Shown: positions 12,761-25,400 of the stretch, in pieces
Layout: the number at the start of each line of letters is the position of its first letter
How positions within the stretch are numbered: position 1 is the stretch's first letter
Assembly: GCA_008360975.2 (NCBI GenBank)
Contig: CM039211.1
Span: forward strand, 20,494,943 to 20,558,942
From: Lichenostomus cassidix
Lineage: Eukaryota > Chordata > Aves > Passeriformes > Meliphagidae
Direction: 5' to 3'
Length of the DNA stretch: 64,000 nt
The notes under the pieces: model-generated
What the model was told of the DNA's origin: nothing
Databases searched by the model: none
What the model saw: the letters and a program-made list of their open reading frames with translations, nothing else
Translations under genes and position numbers: made by a program

Positions 12761-12913
12761 GGTGGTCCATCCCTGGATGTTCAAGGCCAGTCTGGATGGA
12801 GCTTTGAGAAACCTCTTCTGGTGGTCTCCCTGCCCATGCCAGGGAAGTTGGAATTAGATGATCTTTAAGGTCTCTTCCAACTAAACCCATTCCAAGGTTC
12901 TCTGATTCTATGA
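12761..12913 (+). mobile_element. CR1 LINE 3' tail
   Basis: A short, 5'-truncated CR1 copy. It carries the standard avian CR1 3' UTR path: CCATCCCTGGATGTTCAAGG, then a stretch like CTCCCTGCCCATGCCAGGG, then TTGGAATTAGATGATCTTTA and the terminal TTCTCTGATTCTATGA. It has no coding capacity. It begins about 85 bp after the splice donor of the preceding PRDM6 exon, in the same orientation as the gene. Confidence 0.93.
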
Positions 12914-14153
12914 CATTAAACAAAAGTAGTTGTATATTTAAGGTAAGATGACACACTTAAAATGTGCAAAATTATGGCATGGTTAGGATCATACTTCTGT
13001 ATATGTGATTAATTAGGCTATTGTTAACCAGTTTGCTTGGTTCTCCCCATTGCTAGCAGACCTGTCACAAAACTCTGTCTTGCCAAAACATGCCCACAGG
13101 GCCTCCATTAGTGATTCTTTGTTGTTGCCACTGAGCATGTTGAGAAAAGTTGTGACTGACTAATTTAAGACGTTAGACCCTTGTGGTTAAACATAAAAAC
13201 CTGCTTTTTAAAATACAAACTGAGTGTAAGTGAAATGACAATAAACCTCCTTTCTATCCTGACCATCCCCATTTTCATCCATTCTCTTACCTGTTCTCAG
13301 TATTTTATTTTCAGTTTGCTAGGAATCCTCACAAAACTAAACACGCAACTTAGACAAAATCTAGTGCTGGATACCTTCGTGTGTAGTGGAAACGGGTGAT
13401 CCAGGCACAGCCTTCATTTTTACTGCTTGTGGGTGGGACTCATTTAGAGCTTCCATCCATTTTGGCAGATAAATGTATCTATGTGGTGGAAGGATACAAT
13501 AATGGACTTATTGACTTTGGCCTAAAGTAACCCTGTGACTGCCCATGCTTAATCAATTACATGTAAGATGTGTGGTTTTGGTCCTGTACTTGGACACTTA
13601 AACAGTATGAACTGGTTGGATGAACTAGTGTCTTGCAGCAACTTAAATACTGAATCATGAAGCAATTAAATAGCAAGCTAACAGGGATTAAACGGTTAAA
13701 AATAAACATACTTTCCCATCTTCAGTATTCAAATCTGTTGGGCTTGAGAAAAGTTTAAAAGAAATTTAGTTACTGGCAGAAATATTTGCTGATGCTCTGC
13801 AGTGTAAAATATAGAAATATTATATTTTCTTTCATGAACTGAAGATGACAGAAATTTTATTTGAAAAGCAAAGTATTATAGCTAAGATCTCTAAATATTG
13901 TCACTTGCTATTTTGCTGTGAGACAAACCAGAGTTTCATCCACAGAGACACTGACATGAGGAGATGAAGTTATCTCTGATGACGGAGCCAGCTGCAGACT
14001 GGTGTAGGACTTAAGTCCCACTTAAATTCCCAGAGTATCCCTTCTGTTTATCTTCTGCACAGGGATATCATCACCAGCACAAGTTCTGCCTATATTCCTT
14101 AGGTCTTTAGTACCCTGATGTCATTGCTTCTGTGGACTTTTAGGAGTAAAATT

Positions 14154-14184
14154 AAAACAAAACAAACAAACAAACAAACAAAAA
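14154..14184. repeat. (AAAC)n microsatellite
   Basis: About six tandem AAAC/AAACA units in a PRDM6 intron. It is the complement of the GTTT-type arrays at 35935-35965 and 39271-39304. Simple sequence with no other feature. Confidence 0.9.
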
Positions 14185-15699
14185 TATTGTCTCCTTCTTC
14201 TGAGTCTATTGGGGCAAAACGATAGTATACAAATTGCTCCTTGTACTGAAGAGACATAGTCTTATATGTCTGGAAACTTGTGATAGATAGCTCCATGGAT
14301 GTAACTCTACTTCGAAATTAGGTTCTCAGATACTACAAAAAAGAATAGATTCAGCTGATGCAAATTAAATAGCCTGTAATAATATAATATTGGAATCATT
14401 ATGACTGATCATAGATATTAGCACATAACTCTAAAGCAACTGGCATGATTTAAGATATTACCAAATATTAATTTGTGTTATATTTTTTATGTTAAATAAT
14501 GTTGGCTGATTCCAGCTTACAACTGAAATTTAATTCTCATATTTACACTTAGAAATCTATTGCCAGTATTGAGAGTAACTAAATTTGTGTGCATGGACTT
14601 ATATATGTACAACATATTTAATTTTAAAATTTCCATTGAAATATTATCTCATGAGTCTGAGTGTGCCAAAGTTAGAAAACATTAAAAGTTACTTGGCCTA
14701 GGTGGCCTAAATTATGTTTGTTTTTGCATTTTGATGCAAGCTTTTGTCAGCTGATTGTATTTTTCCACAGGACCCTTGCCTCATTCACTGTGTGGTCTAC
14801 ATGATTCTCAGGGTGTGAGGCAGCTGTTCAACTTTACTTGCTTGACCTCCTGCCTTTCTTATCATGTAACATTCATATTCAGGACTAAATCACTTCTTTG
14901 TGAACAGCATATTGCATTTGTTTCTGAAATATCTGAGTACCTCATAAGCCATAGTTAATTGATGATGATCTGATCACAAAAAATTTTCATGGGACTTGAA
15001 AAATTTTTGTGCCTGTTTTGTAGGTGGTGAACTGATGCAAAAAGATCTCTCTGTCTACACTTTGCATGTCTCATGGTGACCTACCTACTATTAGCCTCAA
15101 GCATAAGAGACATGGTGGAGTCCCTGGCTTCTTGGTGCATTAGCAGTGTGACTATTTGTGAGATGTAATAATATAATGTTCCTAGAGGCCACCCTTCCGT
15201 AGGATAAGGGAACTATTGCTGGAGTAGATACTTAGGCCCTGCTGTATCTTGAGGAGTGTCCAAGCAGGGATTTTTTTCTCCATGCTCTCAAAATTCATGC
15301 TTGTCTGTGATATAGCAGTCAGACATGCTGACTGCAACATGCAGAGTCAGGGTATCACAAGTGGTGCAGTTTTTCCTTTCAGATGACAATCCCATAGTGA
15401 AATAAATGTATATCACAGTCAGGCTTCTCCAGGTCCTTTCATCTCATGCACTCCCTTACATGAGTTTTCATTTCAGTGTCCCAGAATCAGCACCATCCAT
15501 TCAGATCACTGTCTCATTCAAGCCCTTCTTTTCTTTCCCCCCTCCCTTTTTTTTTTCGTACATTGTTAGAATAGAATTGTTTCATTGTAGTGTCAAGAAA
15601 ATGGATGTTGATTTTTTTTTTTTTTGGTGTCTCCCAAAACTGTATTGGTTTTAAAAACGCATAAAAAGGATCTTATTTACTTTTCTTGTTTTCTCCCAG

Positions 15700-16042
15700 T
15701 GAATGTCCCTTCGACTGTAATGGAGGCCATGTCCAGACAAGACACCCTACAGCCATTTAATAAAAGTAGCAAACTATCCCCTGCCACTCCACAGCGATCC
15801 GTAGTATTTCCACAGACTCCGTGTAGCAGAAATTTTTCTCTCCTGGATAAGTCTGGGTCCATCGAGTCAGGATTTAACCAGATCAGTGTCAAAAACCAAC
15901 GAGTTCTTGCAAGCCCAACTTCAACAAGCCAACTAAATTCTGAGTTCAGTGACTGGCATCTTTGGAAATGTGGGCAATGCTTTAAGACTTTCACCCAGCG
16001 GATCCTCTTACAGATGCATGTGTGTACGCAGAATCCTGACAG
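15700..16042 (+). CDS. PRDM6: PRDM6 exon: linker and zinc finger 1
   Basis: This 343-nt exon is the longest coding exon here. It completes a split Leu codon and encodes window residues 85-198 plus two bases of Arg199. The first 88 or so residues (starting [10 protein letters not shown] and including [20 protein letters not shown]) form the linker between PR domain and fingers. It has no named domain but is close to the mammalian protein as I remember it. Zinc finger 1 follows, with C175, C178 and H191. After H191 the next potential ligand is C193, an unusual spacing for a C2H2 finger. The acceptor is AG at 15698-15699 and the donor GTAAAG at 16043. The apparent ATG at 15624 is intronic read-through. 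Confidence 0.97.
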
Positions 16043-19000
16043 GTAAAGCCCAGGCTCTCTTTATTTCTGTATCTACCGATAGACAGATCCACTGCTTTCT
16101 TCTTTTATCAAGCTGTTTTCATTTTCAAAACCAAGCCATTATTATGAGAAGCCTGCATGACATAATTCATCTGCAGCTGTGTGAAGTAAGCTGATAAAAA
16201 CTATTGCTTGGCTTCACTATTTGTAAAAACATTCGGTGCCTAAATGTGCAGATAAAAGGAAATAGCTAAGGATATAATCTTGTTTTTAGAATGGTTTGGT
16301 ACATCTGATGGAGGCAACAAAATAGAATGAAAATTTATGAATATCATAGATGGAAAAAATGAGGTCAAGATAATTAAAAGTCTCTCTGTCTTCCAAAGAT
16401 AATCTAACTTGCTGCTCAGTGGCTGTCACAGTCATTTCAGGGTTCACCTATAGTGTGCAATGTGTATGAACTTAATTAAGTACTAAGAGGTAATGAATTG
16501 GAATTTTTTGCTTAGTACTATTTTTCTTCATAGCATGCAAACCCATAAATCGTACAAAGCTGTCAAAAGGAAATACCTACTCCACCAGTGATGTGGAGGA
16601 AAACAGATGCCACTTATTCAATAAACTAATATCCACACAGAAGAAAAATGTTGACTAGATACCTCAGAGTCAAAGTTGGTTTGAAAGTTTGTCAATACAG
16701 AATTTTATGGCTGTGAACTGAGGATGAAATTTAGCTGAACAAGTGAATTAAAATTTCAGGTACTCTGACCGGTGGCATAGTAAATATAATGGAACCATTA
16801 TTTATGAATCAAAGCTGGTTTATTTGACAATTTTGATAGCTGGCAGTACAAAAGACAAAAATCAAATTAATTCAATAAAAAAGGCTGCCCGTGTTTTGTC
16901 TCTTCTTCAGCTGTGAAGATTTGAGCAGAACAGCTGAATCCCTGGAAGGTTGTTCTAAAAGCAGCCTTTAATTGTGAATTACAGTTAACAAAACTCTACC
17001 AAATAATAGCAAAGAGTGAGTCTGTGCATGTGTTTGTGTGCATGTCTATGTCTCTTTGTGTACTTGGTTCTCTACATGTACACATATGCTTGTGTGATTC
17101 TATGGGTGTGGAGACACTAGAGAATAAGTTCATTTTTCTGGAAAAAAAATGTCAAGCATGCTAGGGGCTAACTAGATTCCAAGCAAATCTTCAAAGAAAT
17201 TAAAGAATTGATAATATTGCAAATGCAAACAAGCCCTTTCAACATTTTCTGAATTTTGTGCTGGCCTTAGCAGAAGCCAATTCCTTGCCAAGGAAGCTGC
17301 AGACACAACTGGTAATTTTAAGTGTCACAATATAGAACATTGGTCATGAAAGGTCCACGCTCTGAAATTGTCATGGGCTCTCATGTTTCCAGTATTAATG
17401 CATCCTAAGCATACTGTAAAGCACAAAACGGTGCATCTGAAAGAGTCTAGAGATTAGAAAAAGCATGTTGTGAGGCCCTCCACATACATTTTCAGTGATT
17501 AATTCAATCAGGTGTGACACCTAGATTTCATGCTTTATTTGAACCTGTGTCTTCCTTTAAGAGGAAACAATTTGCAGATAATAGTTAATGCAAGAAGAGT
17601 CTTTCTTAGTAGCACTGTTCTTCAGTCTAAGCAACAGTTTAATATTCATTTTATCAGAGAAAGAAAATGAGGATAAGTTGGTCTTACCTTAGATCTTTCA
17701 TCTTGAGAGATTCAGTTTGTTAAATTAATTTGGTTTATTTTTATTTATTTATTCTCCTAAGCACCTTGTGTCTAATATTGTCTGAAACACAGACTGGATT
17801 TCAGGTCTTCACTCTTAGAAGTGAACATCCTCATTAGTAGGGTGCTGATTCACAATGTCTTACCTCTTAGTCTCTCCCGTGCCTACCTAGCTAGCAGCGT
17901 CCACAAGAAAGTGTACAGTATTGTCAGCTCCGAATACCCTAAGAAGTCATCTTGCTATGTTTAAAGGCATTGCAATGTATTCTGTGTTTGAAATTACCAT
18001 AATAATAGTTACTGCAGGATTTGGATTCTTATATCCCTGCTTAGAAATCATAACAGTTTGAGCTGGCATCACAGTCAGATTTTTGTCTTTTAGCAGGTAC
18101 ATTATTTAGTGATACAGTGTCTAGAAAAAGTTGCATTTGGCTTCTTAAACATAATGCATTTCTCTAGATGAAAAATTTCTTGTGTTGTACAAAATTTCCA
18201 GGAGACAGGAAAGTAGGGTATGATTTGTGAAAAAATACCTGCTTACCAGCCCAAAATACTGGATGCAATTCTCTGGTTTTTATTTTCTCAATGACATCTG
18301 CAGCACCACTCCAGCTGATAAACAACTCCTCATTTATTGTCAGCAATTTGTGAACACACCAGTCGCTGCATCTTTGATGTGACTGAAGCAGCACGACCTG
18401 TCATCTCCAGGAAATAGATTTTAGTCTATCTGTTCTGGCTTAGTTCTGGCTTAGTATTTGTTTTTCAACAATGCTCTGCAGGGAAAACGCCTTTGAATGT
18501 ATACAGGAGTCCAAATCATTGTCTGAGACAAGCAGACAAGCAGACTACTTGAAGCTTGAGAAATCCAAATAAAGATAATACAACAATTTAGATTAAGAAA
18601 ACATCTAAATGAGAGCAGACATGAAACAGGCCATAATACACATAATTCCATGAAGTAGTAAGAAATAAATTGTCAGATCACTCCCTAAATAAAAATAATT
18701 TCAAAATATTATTAATCCCAAATAGGAGAAATTATTAAAATAATCTCATGTGTTTGTTGTTTTAGTTTAAGATTAAGATTTTAATTTCAATTAACTTTTA
18801 ATTATTTACTGGTTTACTTATATTTTGCTCCTCCCTTTCCAATGAATTTTTTTTAGCTTGTTGCAATTTTTAGGACTTCTCTTTGAAATTAATGGTAATT
18901 GGGCTTGAAGCTGGTGTGGGAGGTGGAAATTTAAATTCATAAAATCTTGAATTCAGGGACCTTCTGAGTCTTTGAGACTTTTTTTAAGCCTTCAGCAGAC

Positions 19001-20519
19001 AGAAGCAGTTTGAGAAAATATATCTGGAAGCAAAAGAGGGATATCTACTTTTGTGGGTTTTTTCTGTTTATTTTGTTCGGGGGCTTTTTTTTTTTAATTT
19101 TTTTAAAATAAATTTCCTCCCTTCTGCTGCAGAAATTCCCCACAATCCTATTTATGGTGCTCAAAAAGAGGGTAACCAAAAATTTATTACAGTGAACAGT
19201 TTTTAGAGATTTTGGTATTGTTTTTTTGTATCAGTAATCACTTTTCTGATAGTGACACAGTGTTTTGAATGACATCATTCTTATATCTCACTATGATCAC
19301 CAGATTCAGGACACATTGGTGTTGAGGGAAGGCAGAAGGCTTCAGTTCTCATGAGTTCTGTGTGGCATATTTTCATGAGCAACCTGTACATCTGTGTGGT
19401 TTGTGTTCTCATTGATTGCCAGGTATTCATGAGAATTTCAGGGAAAGCACACTCCTAAGTGTGTTCATGGATGATAGATTATGGGTGTGATCTGGCACTC
19501 ACAATTCTTGTTTACTCAAAAGATGTTATTATATTCATATTTTGCTGAATCACCTCAATATTAAATAGTAAGGTTTTATTGTTGTTTTGTTTTGGTTTTG
19601 TTAACAGGAAGTTGAAGTTACTGATTTAATAGGCCTTTTTCTCTAAAATCATAGCTTAGTCTATTTTGTGTTTATATTTTCTTTATAGGTTCTGTGTCTT
19701 TGACCTTAATGCTCTCCCCAAGTCCATTAATTAATTTGAACCTCTCCAAAACAGACTTAGAAAAAATATGTGTTGTGAGCAAGAATTGTCTATTTCTGTT
19801 TATTGAGTATTGCTCAGTTAAAGTAAACTTCAAGCTGAATTTAATAGTGGTTCTTGCATAATCTTTTTATAAAGTTTTGCAAGTGCCCAGTACTCAAGGC
19901 TAACAACAATAATGGGTGTACAGACCAGCAACACTCCCTGACAGCTTCAGAAGCTTGCACATGCTCCAAGTGTGCTGGCTTTCTGCTCTTGCTGGTTTCT
20001 TCACAAATATTTGTAACAGATGGTTGCAGAACCCCCAGCAGGTCCAGCTCTGCTGTCCCTGGTGTGTGGTGCCTGAGGTGCTCAGGGCAGCACTGTGCTA
20101 CCCAAGGGGAGCACAAAAGCACCGGGGATGTGGAGTCCAGAGGCAGTGAAGGTAGCCACCCGCGGCTCTGCTGATGCTAGGGATGTTTCTGTGTGCAAGC
20201 CAGCAGTACCCTGAGGTGTCACTTTGTTCTCCAGCCTTAATTCGACTTGCTAGAAGAAGGCATTCCTCAAAAATATCTTTCTTTGGGAACAACTGTGACC
20301 TAACTCCTCTGACTGCAGCTGCACTCTAAAAGCTGTGCATTGTACAAAGACCTGGTCCTGAAAGCTGATGCTGGCCCCACTTCAACCTGCCCTGCTTTTG
20401 CGGTTTACTGCAGAGGCTGTGGTGTTGCAGCCTCCCACCCATAACAATGTGAAAGGCTGTCCTGGGTTCAAGGGAGCCCTGTGTCCCAGTCTTTGAGACC
20501 GTGGGATCAATCTCCTCTT
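16043..20519. other. PRDM6 large intron, 5' part
   Basis: This is the first 4.5 kb of the 10.5-kb intron that separates the linker exon from the finger 2-3 exon. It is AT-rich and unique, with a TG-rich patch at about 17018-17100 and a T-run near 19086-19106. A short less AT-rich section at about 19900-20515 contains overlapping chance ORFs on both strands. It may be an old repeat, but I could not identify it. No gene is supported. Confidence 0.6.
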
Positions 20520-22455
20520 CCAGGCTCAGGAGAAAAGAAGAAGTAAGGCAAAACCACCAGGAGGCCTGCATGCATGAACAGGGAACTCCTGGATGAATTC
20601 AAAGACAAAAAGGAAGCCTATAGAGGATAGAAACAGAGACAGATGACCTGGGAGATATACAGACAGATTGTCTAAGCAGTCAGGGGTCTGTTTAGGAAAG
20701 CTAAAGGCCCAAAGGGATTAAATGTGGGCAGGGACATCTAGGAAAACAAAAGCTTCTGTTACATTGGCAATAAAGGAAGACTAGGGAAAATGTGTGCCCT
20801 CTCTGAAAGGAAGCAGGAGGCCTGGTGACCTGGAAAAGGGTGAGGTAGGCAATAACTTCACTAGCAAATGTTCCACTCATACCACCCACATCACAGATGG
20901 CAAGGTCAGGGACTGGGAGAATGAAGAATTGCCAGCTGTAGAAGACCAGCTGAAGAACTTGAAGATGCACAAGCCCATGGGGCCTGCTGAGATGCATGTG
21001 CAGGTCCTGAGAGAACTGGTGGATGAAGTGGCTAAACCACTTCAAATCTGTCATATTTGAGAGGTCATGGTAGTCAGGTAAAGTTCGTGCTGATTAGAAA
21101 AGGGGGAGCATAACCTCCACTGTTAAAAACAAAGACTGGGAGAACAACAGGCCAGTCTGTCTTGCTTTGGTACCTGGCAAGAACATGGAGCAGATCCCCC
21201 TGGCAACTATATCAAGGCACATGAAAAATAGCATGGTGACTGATGACAGCCAACACGATTTCACTGAGGGCAAGTTATGCCTGACAAATTTGGTAGCCTT
21301 CTACAATGGGTTTAGAGTCGTGGTGAATAGGGAAGAGACATTCAGGTCATCTACCTGGACTTGTGCAAAGTGCTTAACACTGCAACATGCAACATCCCTG
21401 GCTCTGAAGTGAAGAGACATGTATTTGATGGTCAGACCTCTCAGTGAATAAGGAATTGGCTGGAAAGTTGCACCCAAAGGAGTTGTCGTCAATTGGTCAG
21501 CCTTCCAAGTGGCCACCACTGGCATTCCTCTGGCAGGAGCCAGTATATGGACTGATGCTGCTTAGCAAATCAGGGTTTGTTGGTGGCAGTGGTATCGAGA
21601 ACACCCTCAGTGAGTTCTCTGATCACACCAGGCTGTGTGGGGCAGGCAACATGCTGGAGGGAAGGAATGCCACCCAGAGAGACCTTGGCTGGCTGGAGAG
21701 GTGGGACAGTGTGAACAGCATGAAGTCTAACAAGGGCAAGTTAAAGGTCTCAAATGTGGGCTAGGGCAATCCCAAGCACAAATACAGGGAGGAGAATGGA
21801 CTGAGAACATCCCTAAGGAGAAGGACTCAAGGGTGTTGGTGCATGAAAATTTGGACATGAGCCGGATGTGAACTCACAGTCCAGAAAGCCAAACATGTGC
21901 TGGGCTGCATCCAAAGCAGCATGGGCAGCAGATGATTCTCCCCCTCTATTCAACTCTTGTGAAAAGCCACCTGGAGCACTGCATCTAGTTCTGGGAATTC
22001 CAACACAAGAAGGATGTGGATCTGCTAGAGACAGCCCAGAGGAGAACCCCAAAGATGATCAGAGGGACAAAGACAGGTTGAGAGAGTTTGGGCTGTTCAA
22101 TGTGGAGAAGAGGGGGGCTCAGGGACACCTTATATGAGCCTTCCAGTACACATAGGGGCCTGCAAGAAAGTTTGAGAGAGACTTTTTGTGATGGCATTTA
22201 GTGATAGAAGAAGGGATAAAGGCTTTAAAGTGAAAGAGGGTAAATTTAGATTGGATGTAGAAAGAAATTCTTTAGTGTGAGGGTGGTGAGACAGACTGGA
22301 AATTTTCCCAGAGAAGCTATGGATGCCCCATCCTGAGAAGTGATCAAGGCCAAATAGGATGGGGATTTGAGTGGAAGGTGTCCCTGCCCATAGCACTAGG
22401 GTTGAAACAAGACATTAAAGGCCCCTTTCAACACAGACCATTCTATAATTCTATT
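20520..22455 (+). mobile_element. Degenerate CR1 LINE, ORF2 plus 3' tail
   Basis: A second long CR1, in the same orientation as PRDM6. It starts in the endonuclease-to-RT spacer (RRPACMNRELLDEFKDKKEA in translation near 20557-20616) and continues through an RT section with MEQIPLATISRHMKNSM, QHDFTEG and CLTNLVAFY (21187-21310). The catalytic FADD position reads FSDH (about 21613-21624). Near the end it has KFRLDVERN (about 22238-22265) and a 3' UTR closing with CCATTCTATAATTCTATT at about 22439-22455. Many stops and frameshifts make it inactive. Its divergence and sequence type differ from the element at 1630-4147, so the two are separate insertions. The left edge is approximate. Confidence 0.9.
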
Positions 22456-25400
22456 ATCATGTTGGTTTTTTACTTCTTAGTCCCCAACAGGGAGGAAAAC
22501 ACTTTCATCCACATGCTCTTCTTTCAGCTGGTGCTTTTCTAGCTCTTTCTAAGGGAAAATAATTACAGTGTTGTTCTATTTGGCTCACTGGGCTGAGAGT
22601 GTTTCAATGATAGAGTTACAAGTATTGAGGAATTCACTCTTACAGGCAATTTTTCCTCTATGAGCTGCACTAGGATTTCATATGCCACTTGAAAACAGCA
22701 AATTCACTTCTGAAGAAGCCACACTAAAAACCTATTCATCATAAAGGAAATAATTTGAAAATGCAGTGGAAAATAATGATTGTATTCTTCAACTTCCTAA
22801 TAATTCAAAGACTTAATAATTTATGATGTAGAAAATAAATTTATAAAGGTCAGATAGACTCGGAAGTCAGAATTTGGAAAACGTTTTATCTGAGGAATAG
22901 TAAAAGACAAATAAAATTATGTCAGTTTTGTTGAAGGAAAATCTAAAAAGAATCAATCTAAATGTACATTTCTCTGTCAGTAGCTATTCCAGATGAAAGG
23001 ATATGGATTTTCCTATTCTTTTCTCTTACCATGCTTCATATATGTTAAGGGTGCTACATCCCCAGCACAAAGCATGAACCTCAAAGCATGAGGTTCAGTA
23101 AGCCTTACAGAGGAACATGAGTTTTGTACTGGTCCCATACATGATGTTTTTTCACCCAGAAAAATTCAGCTGCAAAAGTAAGAATATTTTAAGACAGGAA
23201 AAGACATCACCAAACAGCAAAATCATTCAAGAGATTGTCTAGCTTAGAAAGCAAAATTTATTCCTTAGTGTTTTCATTTTGAAAAATGTGACTTGCACAA
23301 CTTAGAAAAGCTCAAAACACAAATTACCACAAAACCTGAAAACTACTACATTTGAATTGCACTCTGAATTTCACTTAAAATGGCCTGTGTTCTGTGTTCT
23401 GGCCATCATATAGTTAGAGACTGTAGGATTAGGATCTCTAGAAAAAGCTGGTGGATTCTACATGTCAGTAAACCTAGATAGCTTATCAATGATGCATGGG
23501 ATTACTGACAACAGTGTAATTTTTCCAACAGGAAAATTTGCTTCTGGGTAAGTAGATTTCCTTTCTTTAAGCTCAAAAGGAAAGATGTATAGCTAAAAGC
23601 CTCCATGTGACTAGGCGTTTAATAACAAACATTATAAGTGCTTTTGATGGCTGTCTGAACATCATTCTCATCTGCACATTGCTGTAATCAATTTAGCCGT
23701 TCTTAAATGTAAATTAAAATTACTATCTGGTAAGATTTTCATTCACATGGATCAAAATGAAGCTCAAGAAGGTACAACATATATACTGGTTATTCCATGG
23801 AAATAAATTTTTCTGAGCTGGGATTGCATTCAGTTCAGCAGTGGATTTTTGAAAGTACAGCTTATGAAGACCAACATTTCTGTCACTTTGTCCCTGTTCC
23901 TTCTGTCTGCAAAACTCTGTTATAGCGAGGTCACCATCTTAATTCATTGTCCCAGTGCAGACCAAAGTGATGGCAGAACACATAACTGCTACATCAAAGG
24001 CAGGCATGCTCTGCCCATGTCAATGTACTCACTGAACCGAGCATTGTTCGCCTTCAGTCCTTCAGCACTGCTTTCATTTTTTTTCTGAAAAATAACATAT
24101 TGATTTTATTTTCTTCCAAGAAAAAAATTCTGAGCACAGTAAAATGGTTACTAGAGAACAGAATGATAACTTTTGTACTTATTAAATTACTTTTTTTGCT
24201 CTTGGAAAAATAGTACTATCCAAAAGTTGTCAAAAGTTGGCATATTTAAATCTGCTATTGCAAAAATTAGAGCATTTTTAAGCTGTTACAGCATTTGAAT
24301 GCATTTGTAGGCTTTCTTTTTAAAATGAGCTTTGCTTAACCCATGCCATGTACCTAGGCTTTAAAACAATTACACATTTTATTATTAATCAGAATTACCT
24401 GGGTATAAACTGGATAAATGCATCCCCTGCAAAGAGAGGGGTAACTTCTTTAATAGTTTTGCTCCCAAGATGTGGATGAATGGGGAAAATGCAGTCAAAT
24501 AGGGGATTTTTTTACAGGGCTTATTTTCTTGCGCATAAGCCAGTGAAGTATATTCTGAGTACTTTGTAAAAAAGACAGTTATTTTGAGCCACTGTAGGCA
24601 GTGAACTGATATTGTTTGGCATCACAATGTTCACTTATATCTGTTTTGAAATTCTGAGTGTCTACAGACAAGTCACAGTGTAAGTTGTCACTGCATTAAA
24701 TTAATCACATTGACTGTTATAAAAATAAAAGATTAATTTGTTTTATGTAGCATTGTATCATTTTTTGTGGTTGCTGTTAAAAATAGATAACCAGAGGCTA
24801 ATAGATGTTAATGGTCCCCTTCACTATTAAAAAAATCAATGTTTCTTGAAAATGGCATATATTATTGCACTATTTTGATTAAAAGTGTTTGATTTGAAAA
24901 TATCCATACAAGTATGTCTGCATTCACAAATTGTCTTTGTTTTACCAACTCTTGAAATTTCATGCTAGATTTGATAAATGTTTTCTGTGCAAATTACCTT
25001 TGCACTCCAAGAAAGGTGAAAACCAGACATGCTACTACTTGTCTTCCAGTAAGAGAAACAGATAATCATGTCACTCTTTTGTTTTGGGTTTTTTTTTTTT
25101 TTATTTTACATATATCTGTGTGTCTTTAAGGGCCACATCATCTAAATTACCTTTCCACAGCTTTTATATATTACTTTCAAACTTGTTGGAGAGTAGTTAG
25201 ATTTTCAAATGCAAGTAATTAAAATTGTAGGCTATTGAGTTATTGATGAATACCGAGCTATTAATCAAGCTAAAAAATTCTACAATCAGGGTTCAGTGCT
25301 CTGAAGCACTGTAAAATAATAGTATTTGTGTTCAGTGATGCAAGTAGCCACAATTAAGCACTTCACTTGACAAATGAGATAGTTCACTTTATTTTGCACT

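Larger units (their letters stand above)
12676..15699. other. PRDM6 intron (3.0 kb)
   Basis: This phase-1 intron has donor GTAAGT at 12676 and acceptor AG at 15698-15699 after a TTTTCTTGTTTTCTCCC tract. It contains a short CR1 3' tail (12761-12913), an AAAC microsatellite (14154-14184) and a T-run at 15612-15625. The rest is unique AT-rich sequence with no coding or RNA signal. Confidence 0.75.

Noticed and set aside
15624..15699. ATG-initiated extension of the linker exon
   Set aside because: It crosses a pyrimidine tract and AG acceptor. The spliced frame from the previous exon is continuous without it.
20794..22137. ORFs on both strands in the large intron
   Set aside because: They fall inside the second CR1; the minus-strand ones are shadows.
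24777..24786. TTAAAAATAG, a MEF2-type site also found at 29191-29200
   Set aside because: The consensus is expected many times by chance in DNA this AT-rich, and the two copies are 4.4 kb apart.
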